This document shows positions 8,394-17,136 of a DNA stretch of 64,000 nt, one piece after another. This DNA is from Variovorax paradoxus. Its GTDB lineage: Bacteria; Pseudomonadota; Gammaproteobacteria; Burkholderiales; Burkholderiaceae_C. The position numbers and the translations under genes were made by a program. The notes under the pieces are model-generated. The model was not told where the DNA came from, searched no databases, and saw only the letters and a list, made by a program, of their open reading frames with translations. Positions within the stretch are counted from its first letter, which is position 1, and each line of letters begins with the position of its first letter. The DNA lies in the NCBI RefSeq assembly GCF_009498455.1, contig NZ_CP045644.1, forward strand, positions 2,015,001 to 2,079,000, in the 5' to 3' direction.

Positions 8394-9740
8394 ATGAGTC
8401 TCAGTACCGAAGCCGTCCTCGCGCTTGCGCCGGACGACGCCTCCGCGAAGGCCGCCAAAGGCCTGCTCGCGCCCGCCAAGTGGCCCACGCTCGCACATTC
8501 CGACGACGCCGTCTGGGGCGAATGCCAGGGCAGCGGCAGCAAGCCCTACCAGACACAGGTCGACCTGTCGGGGCCCGTGTTCCGCTGCTCCTGCCCGAGC
8601 CGCAAGTTCCCCTGCAAGCACGGCCTGGCGCTGATGCTGCTGCGCGCGCAGAGCGAAGCCAGCTTCACCGCCGGCGCGCCGCCGCCGTGGGTGGCCGACT
8701 GGCTCGCCTCGCGCCGCGACAAGGCCGAGAAGAAAGAAGCCCGCGCCGCCGAACCGGCCGCCGCGCCCGATCCCGCTGCAGCCGCCAAGCGCGACGCGCA
8801 GCGCTGGAAGCGCATCGAGACCGGCGTGCAGGAGCTTGCGCGCTGGCTCGACGACCAGACCCAGCGCGGCCTGGCCGCGCTCGGCAGCGAGCAGGCCGAA
8901 GGCTGGGCCGCCATGGCCGCGCGCATGGTCGACGCGCAGGCGCCGGGGCTCGGCCAGCGCATCACGCAGGCGGCCGAGCTGATCGGCGCCGGCGATGGCT
9001 GGCCCGCGCGCCTGCTCGACCGGCTGGGCCGGCTGCAACTGATCGTCGATGCGGTGCCGCGCCGCGACAGCCTGTCGCCCGCCACGCGCGCCGACCTGCG
9101 CGCCGCGCTCGGCTGGCCGCAGGACCGCGAGGCGCTGCTGGCCGATGGCGAGCGCGTGAACGACCACTGGCTCGTGCTGGGCCAGTGCCTCGACGAGCGC
9201 GACACCAAGCTGGTCGAGCGCCATGTGTGGCTGCAGGGCCGCGCGAGCGGACGGCGCGCGCTGCTGCTCGACTACTCGCACGGCGGACGCGGCTTCGAGA
9301 CCGGCTGGGTCAGCGGCAGCGAACGTGCGGCCGTGCTGTGCTTCTATCCCGGCCACGCCTCGCAGCGCGCGGTGGTGGCCGAGCTGCCGGCCGAGGCTGC
9401 GTCGACCGCAGCGCCTGTCGCGCTTCATGACGAAGCCAGTGAATGGCAACGCATGGCGCAGCAGATCGCGGCCAACCCGTGGCAGCCGCTGCTGCCCCTG
9501 GTGTGGGCCGATGCCGTGCCCGCGCGGCATGGCGACCAGTGGTGGCTGCGCCTGGGCGCCGCTTCGCAGGCGCTGCCGATGCAACTGGCCGCGGCCGAAG
9601 CCTGGCAGCTGATGGCGCATTCGGGCGGTGCGCCGCTGCGCGTATTCGGCGAATGGGACGGCGAGCAGTTCGCGCCACTCACCGCGTGGGCGGCTGAGGG
9701 TGGAACACCCGTCTGGACCTTGAGCGGAGCACGCACATGA
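8394..9740 (+). CDS. SWIM zinc-finger protein, first gene of SWIM/DUF5691/MoxR/DUF5682/VWA operon
   Basis: A 448-residue protein. Residues 65-76 form a SWIM zinc finger: C65-x-C67-x6-C74-x-H76, matching CxCxnCxH. A charged Lys/Glu/Ala-rich linker follows (about residues 105-135), then a long domain without a motif I recognise. SWIM fingers bind zinc and contact nucleic acid or protein in known families; which applies here is unknown. ATG 8394 was chosen because the similarity-like content (S-L-S-T-E-A-V-L) starts there; the open frame upstream runs through the previous gene. Its stop overlaps the next start by four bases (ATGA, 9737-9740), making it the leader of a translationally coupled five-gene unit. 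Confidence 0.9.
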   Translation: MSLSTEAVLALAPDDASAKAAKGLLAPAKWPTLAHSDDAVWGECQGSGSKPYQTQVDLSGPVFRCSCPSRKFPCKHGLALMLLRAQSEASFTAGAPPPWVADWLASRRDKAEKKEARAAEPAAAPDPAAAAKRDAQRWKRIETGVQELARWLDDQTQRGLAALGSEQAEGWAAMAARMVDAQAPGLGQRITQAAELIGAGDGWPARLLDRLGRLQLIVDAVPRRDSLSPATRADLRAALGWPQDREALLADGERVNDHWLVLGQCLDERDTKLVERHVWLQGRASGRRALLLDYSHGGRGFETGWVSGSERAAVLCFYPGHASQRAVVAELPAEAASTAAPVALHDEASEWQRMAQQIAANPWQPLLPLVWADAVPARHGDQWWLRLGAASQALPMQLAAAEAWQLMAHSGGAPLRVFGEWDGEQFAPLTAWAAEGGTPVWTLSGART

Positions 9741-11302
9741 GCCACTGGAACACCTTGCTGCAGACGGCTCTCGTCGGCACCGCACGCCAACCCGTGCCCG
9801 CCGCCGACGGCATGGCCGGCGATTTCGGCGCGCTGCTTCAGGCGCTGCAACAACCCGCTGACAGCGCGCAAGGCGTGCTGCTGCGCGTCGCGGGCGCCGT
9901 GGCCGTGGGCCGCCGTGCGGGCTTCGTCGCGCCGGGCTTGCCCGCCGACGACGCACCGCCTGCCGCCAACGATCTCTCTCCCGCGCTCGGCGACCCCGCC
10001 TTGCTCGCCGTGATCGCCGATGCGCTCGCCGCCGGCCCGCAGCGCCTGCAGCACGAGGTGCTGGCGGTGCTCGCCGCTGCCGGCTGGCGCCTGCCGCCCA
10101 GCCTGCTGCCCGCCGCGCTCGATGCCGGCCGCCGCGACACCGCGCTGCGTCCCGCCGTCGTTCTCGCGCTCGGCGAGCGCGGTCGCTGGCTGGCCGCGCG
10201 CAACGACGACTGGCGCTACGCCGTCGGTGCCAGCGCGCAGGCCGACACGCAGACCCGCTGGGACGAAGGCAGCATCGATCAGCGCCGCGCCGTGCTGGCC
10301 GAGCAACGCCGCGACGACCCGGCTGGCGCGCGCGAACGCCTCGCCGCCGAGCTGCCGCAACTGCCCGCCAAGGAGCGCGCCGTGCTGATCGGCGCGCTGG
10401 CCGAGAACCTCGGTCCCGACGACGAAGCCTTGCTCGAAGCCCAGCTGAAAGACCGCGCGCGCGATGTGCGCCAGACCGTGGTCGAGCTGCTGCAGCGCCT
10501 GCCGGCCAGCGCGCACGTGCGGCGCGTCGAGGCCTTTCTCGCGCCCTTGCTCTCACCGCAAGGCGCGACGTGGCAACTGAACGCCCCCGAGGCCGCCGAC
10601 CCGCGCTGGAAGGACGACGCCATCGACGCCACGCGCCCCACGCACGACAGCCTCGGCGAGCGCGCGTGGTGGCTCTACCAGCTCGTGCGCCAGATGCCGC
10701 TCGCGTGGTGGACCGCGCGCACCGGCCTGACGCCCGCTGCCTTGCTCGACTGGGCCGCGACCGGCGACTGGCACGACGCGCTGCTGCGCGGCTGGAACGA
10801 GGCCGTGCTGGCCGCGCCCGATTTCGACTGGTGCGATGCGCTGCTCGACCGCCCGCGCGGTCACCGCGGCGGCGTGGGCCCGCTGCTGGCGCTGCTGCCG
10901 CGCGAACGCCGCGAGCGCCACTGGGCGACGCAACTCGGCGATGCCGGCGAGGGCGTGCAGGACGTCGTCGCGTTTGCCGACCAGGCCTGCGCGCCCGGCA
11001 ATACGCCCTCGGCCGCGCTGTCGCTGCGCATCGCACAGGCGCTGCGCACGCGCGTCGAGCGCGGCGACCTCGTCAACGACTACGTGCTGCGCCAGGTGCT
11101 CGGCACCGCCGCCGCGCTGCTGCACCTCGATGCGCTGCCGCTGCTGGCCGACCTGCCGCGCGCGGCCGAGGAAAGCCCCGGCCTCGCCCACGCACTGGCC
11201 GACACCGCGCGCATCGTGCGCGCGCGCCGGCTGGTCGCGACCCTTCCCTTGTCTTCTTTCTCTTCTTCCTCACTTTCAACCTCTTCCCAAGGCCGTCCAT
11301 GA
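9737..11302 (+). CDS. DUF5691-family protein, HEAT-like helical repeats
   Basis: A 521-residue, almost wholly helical protein starting W-N-T-L-L-Q-T-A-L-V-G-T-A-R, typical of the DUF5691 family. Around residues 211-265 paired amphipathic helices (K-E-R-A-V-L-I-G-A-L, then K-D-R-A-R-D-V-R-Q-T-V-V-E-L-L) read like HEAT repeats, suggesting a protein-interaction scaffold; this is my inference. The last 18 residues are nearly all Ser/Pro/Leu and come from a pyrimidine tract at 11241-11288. It overlaps the SWIM gene (ATGA 9737-9740) and the MoxR gene (ATGA 11299-11302). No catalytic motif is visible. Its likely job is to bridge the ATPase with the SWIM protein or a client. Confidence 0.85.
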   Translation: MSHWNTLLQTALVGTARQPVPAADGMAGDFGALLQALQQPADSAQGVLLRVAGAVAVGRRAGFVAPGLPADDAPPAANDLSPALGDPALLAVIADALAAGPQRLQHEVLAVLAAAGWRLPPSLLPAALDAGRRDTALRPAVVLALGERGRWLAARNDDWRYAVGASAQADTQTRWDEGSIDQRRAVLAEQRRDDPAGARERLAAELPQLPAKERAVLIGALAENLGPDDEALLEAQLKDRARDVRQTVVELLQRLPASAHVRRVEAFLAPLLSPQGATWQLNAPEAADPRWKDDAIDATRPTHDSLGERAWWLYQLVRQMPLAWWTARTGLTPAALLDWAATGDWHDALLRGWNEAVLAAPDFDWCDALLDRPRGHRGGVGPLLALLPRERRERHWATQLGDAGEGVQDVVAFADQACAPGNTPSAALSLRIAQALRTRVERGDLVNDYVLRQVLGTAAALLHLDALPLLADLPRAAEESPGLAHALADTARIVRARRLVATLPLSSFSSSSLSTSSQGRP

Positions 11303-12378
11303 GCAATGTCCTGCGCCAGCATGCCGAACAGCAATTCGCCGAAGAACTCGAAGCGCTCCAGAAGGTCGACGACCGCCAGCGCCCGGCCAACTGGAAGCTC
11401 TCGCCCTGGGCCGTGCTCACCTACCTGATGGGCGGCAAGCTGGCCAACGGCTTCGAGGTCAGCCCCAAGTACATCGGCAGTTCGCGCCTGATGGAAATCG
11501 CCGTGTCCACGCTCGCGACCGACCGCGCGCTGCTGCTGTACGGCGTGCCGGGCACTGCCAAGTCGTGGGTGTCGGAGCACCTGGCCGCCGCCGTGAGCGG
11601 TGACTCGACGATGCTGATCCAGGGCACGGCTGGCACCAGCGAAGAACAGCTGCGCTACGGCTGGAACTACGCCGAGCTGCTGGCCCACGGCCCGTCGGAA
11701 AAGGCGCTGGTGCCGAGCCCGCTGGTGAACGCCATGCGCCTGGGCAAGATCGCGCGCGTCGAAGAACTCACGCGCATCCCGGCCGACGTACAAGACTCGC
11801 TGATCACCGTGCTTTCGGAAAAGACGCTGCCCGTGCCCGAACTCGGCACCGAGGTGCAGGCCACGCGTGGCTTCTCGGTGATTGCCACGGCCAACAACCG
11901 CGACAAGGGCGTGAATGAACTCTCGAGCGCGCTCAAGCGCCGCTTCAACACCGTGGTGCTGCCCGTGCCGTCGAGCGAAGCCGAAGAAGTCCAGATCGTC
12001 GTCAAGCGCGTGTCCGAGCTGGGCCGCGCGCTCGCGCTGCCGGCCGAGCCGCCCGCGCTGCAGGAAGTGCGCCGCGTGGTGCAGATCTTCCGCGAGCTGC
12101 GCAACGGCCAGACCGAAGACGGCAAGACGCGCATCAAGTCGCCCACCTCCACGCTCTCGACCGCCGAGGCCATCTCGGTCATCAACAGCGGCATGGCGCT
12201 GGCCGGCCACTTCGGCGACGGCGTGCTGCGCTCGGCCGACGTGGCTTCGGGCCTGATCGGCGCCGTCATCAAGGACCCGGTGCAGGACCAGGTGGTGTGG
12301 AAGGAATACCTCGAGACCGTGGTGAAGGAACGGGCCGACTGGAAGGACCTGTACCGCGCCTGCCGCGAACAACTCTGA
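11299..12378 (+). CDS. MoxR-type AAA+ ATPase
   Basis: A 359-residue AAA+ ATPase of the MoxR clade. Walker A is G82-V-P-G-T-A-K88-S. The Walker B position reads A-R-V-E155-E156-L-T-R, with Glu in place of the usual Asp. Sensor 1 is S-V-I-A-T-A-N-N-R-D, and the arginine-finger region L-K-R-R-F follows. The C-terminal lid is helical. MoxR ATPases typically work with a VWA protein encoded nearby to remodel or load cofactors into target complexes (RavA-ViaA, NorQ-NorD, CbbQ-CbbO); the VWA gene here is two genes downstream. The start is fixed by the ATGA overlap with the DUF5691 gene at 11299-11302. A hexameric ring is expected from the family. Confidence 0.93.
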   Translation: MSNVLRQHAEQQFAEELEALQKVDDRQRPANWKLSPWAVLTYLMGGKLANGFEVSPKYIGSSRLMEIAVSTLATDRALLLYGVPGTAKSWVSEHLAAAVSGDSTMLIQGTAGTSEEQLRYGWNYAELLAHGPSEKALVPSPLVNAMRLGKIARVEELTRIPADVQDSLITVLSEKTLPVPELGTEVQATRGFSVIATANNRDKGVNELSSALKRRFNTVVLPVPSSEAEEVQIVVKRVSELGRALALPAEPPALQEVRRVVQIFRELRNGQTEDGKTRIKSPTSTLSTAEAISVINSGMALAGHFGDGVLRSADVASGLIGAVIKDPVQDQVVWKEYLETVVKERADWKDLYRACREQL

Positions 12379-12391
12379 CGCGAGCCAGCGC

Positions 12392-14740
12392 ATGAGCACG
12401 AGCGCGGCGCCTTCGCCGCTGCACTACTTCGGCATCCGCCACCACGGCCCCGGCTGTGCGCGCAGCCTGCTGCGCGCCTTCGAGTCGCTGCAGCCCGACT
12501 GCATCCTCGTCGAGGGCCCGCCCGAGGCCGAGCCGCTGCTGTCCTTTCTCGCGCATGCCGACCTGCAACCGCCGGTCGCGGTGCTGATCCACGCGAGCGA
12601 AGACACGGGCCTGGCCGCGTTCTATCCTTTCGCCACCTTCTCGCCCGAGTGGCAGGCGCTGCAATGGGGCGCCGCGCGCGGCGTGCCCACGCGCTTCATC
12701 GACCTGCCGCAGGCGCACCGCATGGCCATCGAGCAGGTCGCACGCGCAGCCGACGAGGCCAAGGCCGCAGAGCCTGTCGACACACCACTCGACGATGACG
12801 AGACCGACACGGTGCCCCTCGTTGAAACGGTCGAAGCCCCCGAGGAAGAACACGCCGCGCACACGTTGCCCGACGACCCCTTCGACTGGCTCGCCCACGC
12901 TGCCGGCTATGCCGACGGCGAGAGCTGGTGGAACCACATGGTCGAGGAACGCGGCGACGGCGAAGACCTGTTCGGCGCCATCGCCGAAGCCATGACCGCC
13001 GTGCGCGCCGAAACGCCCGAAGACCGGCGCGGCGTGCGCGCGATGGAACGCGAGCAGCGGCGCGAAGCCTTCATGCGGCAATCGATCCGCGAAGCCGTGA
13101 AGGCCGGCCACCAGCGCATCGCCGTCGTCTGCGGTGCGTGGCACGTGCCTGCGCTGCAGGGCGCGGCCACCGCCAAGGCCGATGCGGCGCTGCTCAAGGG
13201 CCTGCCCAAGCTCAAGGTGCTCGCGACCTGGGTACCGTGGACGTACCGGCACCTCACGAGCGCCAGCGGCTACGGCGCCGGCATCGATTCGCCGGGCTGG
13301 TACGAGCACCTGTGGCAGCAGGGGCACGAGGTGGCGGGGCGCAGCACCGGGTGGCTCGCACGCGTCGCGCGCTTGCTGCGCGAGCACGACCTCGACTGCT
13401 CCTCCGCCCACCTCATCGAGGCCACGCGCCTGGCCGACACGCTCGCCGCATTGCGCGAGCGCCCCGCGCCCGGCCTGCCCGAGCTCGACGAGGCCGTGCG
13501 CAGCGTGATCTGCATGGGCGAGCAGGCGCCGCTCACGCTCATCCGCGAACGCCTCACGGTCGGCGACCGCATGGGCCAGGTGCCGGCCGACGTGCCCACC
13601 GTGCCGCTGCAGCGCGACCTCGAACAGGCGCAGAAAAGCCTGCGCCTCAAGCCCGAGGCCACCGCGAAGACGCTCGACCTCGACCTGCGCCAGCCCAACG
13701 ACCTCGCACGCAGCCACCTGCTGCACCGCCTGCGCCTGCTCGACCTGCCATGGGGCGAGGTCACCGCCGGCCAGCGCGCGAGCCGCGGCACCTTCCACGA
13801 GGTGTGGCAGCTGCAGTGGCAGCCCGAGTTCGCGCTGCGCGTCATCGAGGCCAGCCGCTTCGGCGCTACGGTGGCACACGCCGCCAGCGCGCGCGTGATG
13901 GAAGGGCTGGCGGCCGAGACCTCGCTCACCGTGCTCGCAGAGCAGGTCGACACCGTGCTGCTCGCCGACCTGCCCGTGGCCGTGCAGGCCGTGACCCGCG
14001 CGCTCGAAGACCGCGCCGCGCTCACCGGCGACGCCGTGCAGCTCATCGGCGCCGTGCCGCCGCTGGCCAACGTGTTCCGCTACGGCAGCGTGCGCCAGAC
14101 CGACAGCGCGCTGCTCTCGCACGTGCTCGACAGCCTCATCGTGCGCGGCGCCATCGGCCTGCCGATTGCGTGCGGCGCGCTCGACGCCGAAGCCGCCGAG
14201 TCGCTGCGTATCCGCCTCATCGGCGCGCACGACGCGGTGCGCCTGCGTGATGGCGAAGAAACCACCACCGCCTGGCGCAACGCATTGCGTGCTATCGCCT
14301 TCGGCGAAACCGGCGCGCCGCTGCTGCGCGGCGTGAGCTGCCGGCTGCTGCTCGACGACGCGCAGATCGGCAGCGACGGCGCCTCGCAGCAACTGGCGCG
14401 CAACCTCTCGGCCGGCGCACCGCCGACCGATGCGGCGGCATGGCTCGAAGGCTTTCTCAACCGCAACGCGATGGTGCTGCTGCACGACGATGCCGTGTGG
14501 TCGCTGGTCGACGGCTGGCTCGCGGGGCTCGGTGAAGACCACTTCGTGCAGGTGCTGCCGCTGGTGCGGCGCAGCTTCGCGGACTTCTCGGGCGCCGACC
14601 GGCGCGCGCTCGGCGAACGCGCCAAGCGCGGTGCGGTCGGCGGCACCTTGCCGTCTGCCGTGGCTGCCACCAACTGGGACGAATCACGCGCGGTGCTCGC
14701 GCTGCCGCTGCTGCGGGAACTGCTGGGAGTGAAGGCATGA
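12392..14740 (+). CDS. DUF5682-family protein, possible TraB/TIKI- or EreA-like fold
   Basis: A 782-residue protein starting 13 bp after the MoxR stop. The N-terminus carries F-G-I-R-H17-H18-G-P-G, then I-L-V-E41-G-P-P-E45, and later V-V-C-G-A-W-H251-V-P-A-L. A His-containing strand end, a Glu-Gly pair and a late G-x-x-H are the pattern seen in the TraB/PrgY/TIKI and EreA/ChaN-like metal-dependent hydrolase group. I infer a distant relationship, not a confirmed one. An acidic stretch at about residues 127-155 separates the two halves of this region. The C-terminal 450 residues are helical and unassigned. It overlaps the VWA gene by four bases (14737-14740). The family is of unknown function and is regularly listed beside MoxR/VWA genes. 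Confidence 0.88.
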   Translation: MSTSAAPSPLHYFGIRHHGPGCARSLLRAFESLQPDCILVEGPPEAEPLLSFLAHADLQPPVAVLIHASEDTGLAAFYPFATFSPEWQALQWGAARGVPTRFIDLPQAHRMAIEQVARAADEAKAAEPVDTPLDDDETDTVPLVETVEAPEEEHAAHTLPDDPFDWLAHAAGYADGESWWNHMVEERGDGEDLFGAIAEAMTAVRAETPEDRRGVRAMEREQRREAFMRQSIREAVKAGHQRIAVVCGAWHVPALQGAATAKADAALLKGLPKLKVLATWVPWTYRHLTSASGYGAGIDSPGWYEHLWQQGHEVAGRSTGWLARVARLLREHDLDCSSAHLIEATRLADTLAALRERPAPGLPELDEAVRSVICMGEQAPLTLIRERLTVGDRMGQVPADVPTVPLQRDLEQAQKSLRLKPEATAKTLDLDLRQPNDLARSHLLHRLRLLDLPWGEVTAGQRASRGTFHEVWQLQWQPEFALRVIEASRFGATVAHAASARVMEGLAAETSLTVLAEQVDTVLLADLPVAVQAVTRALEDRAALTGDAVQLIGAVPPLANVFRYGSVRQTDSALLSHVLDSLIVRGAIGLPIACGALDAEAAESLRIRLIGAHDAVRLRDGEETTTAWRNALRAIAFGETGAPLLRGVSCRLLLDDAQIGSDGASQQLARNLSAGAPPTDAAAWLEGFLNRNAMVLLHDDAVWSLVDGWLAGLGEDHFVQVLPLVRRSFADFSGADRRALGERAKRGAVGGTLPSAVAATNWDESRAVLALPLLRELLGVKA

Positions 14741-15951
14741 GCGCGAATCCAATGCCCATCGACGACGAAGAACAAACCCTGCCGCCCACCGACCGGCTGC
14801 AGCGCTGGCGCCTCGTGCTCGGCAGCGAAGCCAACGCCAGCTGCGGCGCCATCGAAGGCCGCGTGCGCGAGATCGACCAGGCACTCGCCGCGCTCTACGA
14901 AGCTGATGGCCGGCGCGGCCTCGGCCAGGGTGGGCAGCGCGGCGGCCGCGGCGATTCGGCGCCCAGCGTGGCGCGCTGGCTCGGCGACATCCGCAAGTAC
15001 TTTCCGAGCCAGGTGGTGCAGGTCATGCAGCGCGACGCGATGGAGCGGCTCAACCTGCGCCAGATGCTGTTGCAGCCCGAGATGCTCGAGAACGCGCAGC
15101 CCGACGTGCACCTGGTGGCCAACCTCGTGGCACTGGCGAGCGTGATCCCGGCCGGCACGAAGGACACGGCGCGCGCCGTGGTGCGCAAGGTGGTCGACGA
15201 GCTCATGAAGAAGCTCGAGGAGCCGATGCGCAGCGCCGTGAGCGGCGCGCTCAACCGCAGCCAGCGCAACCGCCGCCCGCGCCATTCGGAGATCGACTGG
15301 CACCGCACCATCCGCGCCAACCTGCGCCACTGGCAGCCCGAGTACCGCACCGTGGTGCCGCAGACGCTGATCGGCTACGGGCGCAAGGCGCGCCAGCCGC
15401 AGCGCGAAGTGATCCTGTGCATCGACCAGAGCGGATCGATGGCCGCGTCGGTCGTGTATTCGAGCATCTTCGGCGCGGTGATGGCGAGCCTGCCGGCGGT
15501 GTCGACCAAGCTGGTGGTGTTCGACACCGCCGTGGTCGACATGACCGAGCAGTTGCAAGACCCGGTCGACCTGCTGTTCGGCGTGCAGCTGGGCGGCGGC
15601 ACGGACATCAACGGCGCCGTGGGCTACTGCCAGACGCTGGTGCGCGAGCCGCGCAACACCATCCTGATCCTCATCTCCGACCTGTACGAAGGCGGCGTGG
15701 AAGACGGCCTGCTGCGCCGCGCCCACCAGCTGGTGGAGGCCGGCGTGCAGTTCATCGCGCTGCTGGCGCTCAGCGACGAGGGCGCGCCCTCGTACGACCG
15801 CGACCTGGCCGCCAAGCTCGCCGCGCTGGGCGTGCCCTCGTTCGCCTGCACGCCCGATGCGTTCCCCGGGCTCATGGCCGCGGCCATCAAGCGCGAGGAC
15901 GTGTCGACCTGGGCCGCAGGGCAGGGCTTGAAGACCAGCCGCGCGGCCTGA
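14737..15951 (+). CDS. VWA-domain protein, MoxR partner
   Basis: A 404-residue protein with an N-terminal helical region and a C-terminal von Willebrand factor A domain (about residues 222-395). The metal-ion-dependent adhesion site is complete: D230-Q-S232-G-S234, T289-D-I-N in the second loop, and D315 in L-I-S-D. The N-terminal part contains a Gly/Arg-rich loop (G-Q-R-G-G-R-G). By analogy with ViaA, NorD and CbbO, this should be the substrate- or metal-binding adaptor of the MoxR ring. It is the last gene of the five-gene operon and is convergent with the CoA-transferase gene 21 bp away. Confidence 0.92.
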   Translation: MSANPMPIDDEEQTLPPTDRLQRWRLVLGSEANASCGAIEGRVREIDQALAALYEADGRRGLGQGGQRGGRGDSAPSVARWLGDIRKYFPSQVVQVMQRDAMERLNLRQMLLQPEMLENAQPDVHLVANLVALASVIPAGTKDTARAVVRKVVDELMKKLEEPMRSAVSGALNRSQRNRRPRHSEIDWHRTIRANLRHWQPEYRTVVPQTLIGYGRKARQPQREVILCIDQSGSMAASVVYSSIFGAVMASLPAVSTKLVVFDTAVVDMTEQLQDPVDLLFGVQLGGGTDINGAVGYCQTLVREPRNTILILISDLYEGGVEDGLLRRAHQLVEAGVQFIALLALSDEGAPSYDRDLAAKLAALGVPSFACTPDAFPGLMAAAIKREDVSTWAAGQGLKTSRAA

Positions 15952-15972
15952 CGCGAGAGACGATGACGGCGC

Positions 15973-17112
15973 TCAGCGCGCCGCGTCGTCGTCGCTCGGG
16001 AGGAACGCGTCGCCCGGCGTCAGCGGTGCGTGGCGGTAGCTGGCCGGCGTGCGGCTGAGCTTCACCGGCGCGCCGATGCCGCGGTAGCCGCCTTCCATCT
16101 CCACCACCATCTCGCGGTGCAGCGTGTGCGGGTGCTGCAGCGCAGCCGCCACGGGCAGCACGGGCGCGGCGGGCACGCCGGCGGCCATCAGCTGGTCGAC
16201 CAGCGTGCGGCCGTCGAAGGCGGCGAGCGCGGCTTCGAGCTGCTGCTTGAGGCCGTCGCGGTTCACAGAGCGCGCGCCGGCAGTGCGGTACAGCGGGTCG
16301 TCGGACAGCGCGGGCAGGCCGATGCAGCGGCAGAAGCTCGCGAACTGGCGGTCGTTGCCCACGGCCACGAAGATCGGGTCGGTGCCCGTGGCCAGCGCGT
16401 CGTAGGGATAGATGTTGGGGTGCGCGTTGCCGGTGCGGCGCGGCGCCGTGCCGTCCATGAACCAGTTGGCTGCGTGCGGGTGCAGCAGCGAGAGGCCGCT
16501 GTCGTACAGCGCCGCTTCGACGAACTGGCCACGTCCGCTGCGATTCCGCTCTTGCAGTGCGAGCAGCACGCCGATGACGGCGTTGAGCCCGGTCACCATG
16601 TCGACCACCGGCAGGCCCACGCGCAGCGGGCCGCCGTCGGCCTCGCCGTTGATGCTCATGATGCCGGTCATGGCCTGCACGGCGGCGTCGTAGCCCGGCA
16701 GCGCGCCCAGCGGGCCATCGGCGCCGAAGCCCGACACGCGGCACCACACCAGGCGCGGAAAGCGCTGCGACAGCGCCTCGTAGCCGATGCCCCAGCGCTC
16801 CATCGTGCCGGTCTTGAAGTTCTCGATCAGCACGTCGGCCTCGGCCACCAGCGTGAGCAGCGCATCGCGGCCTTCTTCGGTCGAGAAGTCCAGGTGCTGC
16901 ACGCGCTTGTTGCGGTTCAGCCCGTGGTAGTACGAGGCCACGCCTTCCTTGAAGGGCGGGCCCCAGGTGCGCGTGTCGTCGCCTTGCGGCGGCTCGACCT
17001 TGAGCACGTCGGCGCCGTGGTCGCCGAGGATCTGGCCGCAGTACGGGCCGCCGAGGATGCGCGAGATGTCGAGCACGCGGATGCCCGCGAGGGCGCTTTG
17101 GGGGGATGTCAT
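15973..17112 (-). CDS. CaiB/BaiF family III CoA-transferase
   Basis: A 379-residue family III CoA-transferase. The N-terminal motif L-D-I-S-R-I-L-G-G-P-Y and the G-A-D-V-L-K-V-E-P stretch are typical, and the catalytic Asp is expected in E-A-A-L-Y-D-S-G. These enzymes move CoA between carboxylic acids such as formyl/oxalyl, succinyl/benzylsuccinate or carnitine; the specific pair cannot be told. It is the last gene of an operon read leftward: acyl-CoA dehydrogenase, Bug receptor, CoA-transferase, with gaps of 35 and 24 bp. The combination suggests uptake, CoA activation and alpha,beta-oxidation of one carboxylate, under the divergent LysR gene at 19974. Confidence 0.93.
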   Translation of the reverse strand: MTSPQSALAGIRVLDISRILGGPYCGQILGDHGADVLKVEPPQGDDTRTWGPPFKEGVASYYHGLNRNKRVQHLDFSTEEGRDALLTLVAEADVLIENFKTGTMERWGIGYEALSQRFPRLVWCRVSGFGADGPLGALPGYDAAVQAMTGIMSINGEADGGPLRVGLPVVDMVTGLNAVIGVLLALQERNRSGRGQFVEAALYDSGLSLLHPHAANWFMDGTAPRRTGNAHPNIYPYDALATGTDPIFVAVGNDRQFASFCRCIGLPALSDDPLYRTAGARSVNRDGLKQQLEAALAAFDGRTLVDQLMAAGVPAAPVLPVAAALQHPHTLHREMVVEMEGGYRGIGAPVKLSRTPASYRHAPLTPGDAFLPSDDDAAR

Positions 17113-17136
17113 GTCAGTGCGGTGCCTTCGTCGTCG

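Noticed and set aside
8196..11036. Minus-strand open frame of 946 codons across the SWIM and DUF5691 genes
   Set aside because: Antisense to two genes with clear motifs; composition is Arg/Ala-rich shadow.
12269..14542. Minus-strand open frame of 757 codons opposite the DUF5682 gene
   Set aside because: Shadow of a convincing plus-strand gene with coupled overlaps on both sides.
8394..15951. Considered calling this operon a confirmed phage-defence island
   Set aside because: No nuclease, methylase, toxin or mobile element is seen; the housekeeping surroundings give no support for defence over a maturation or quality-control role.
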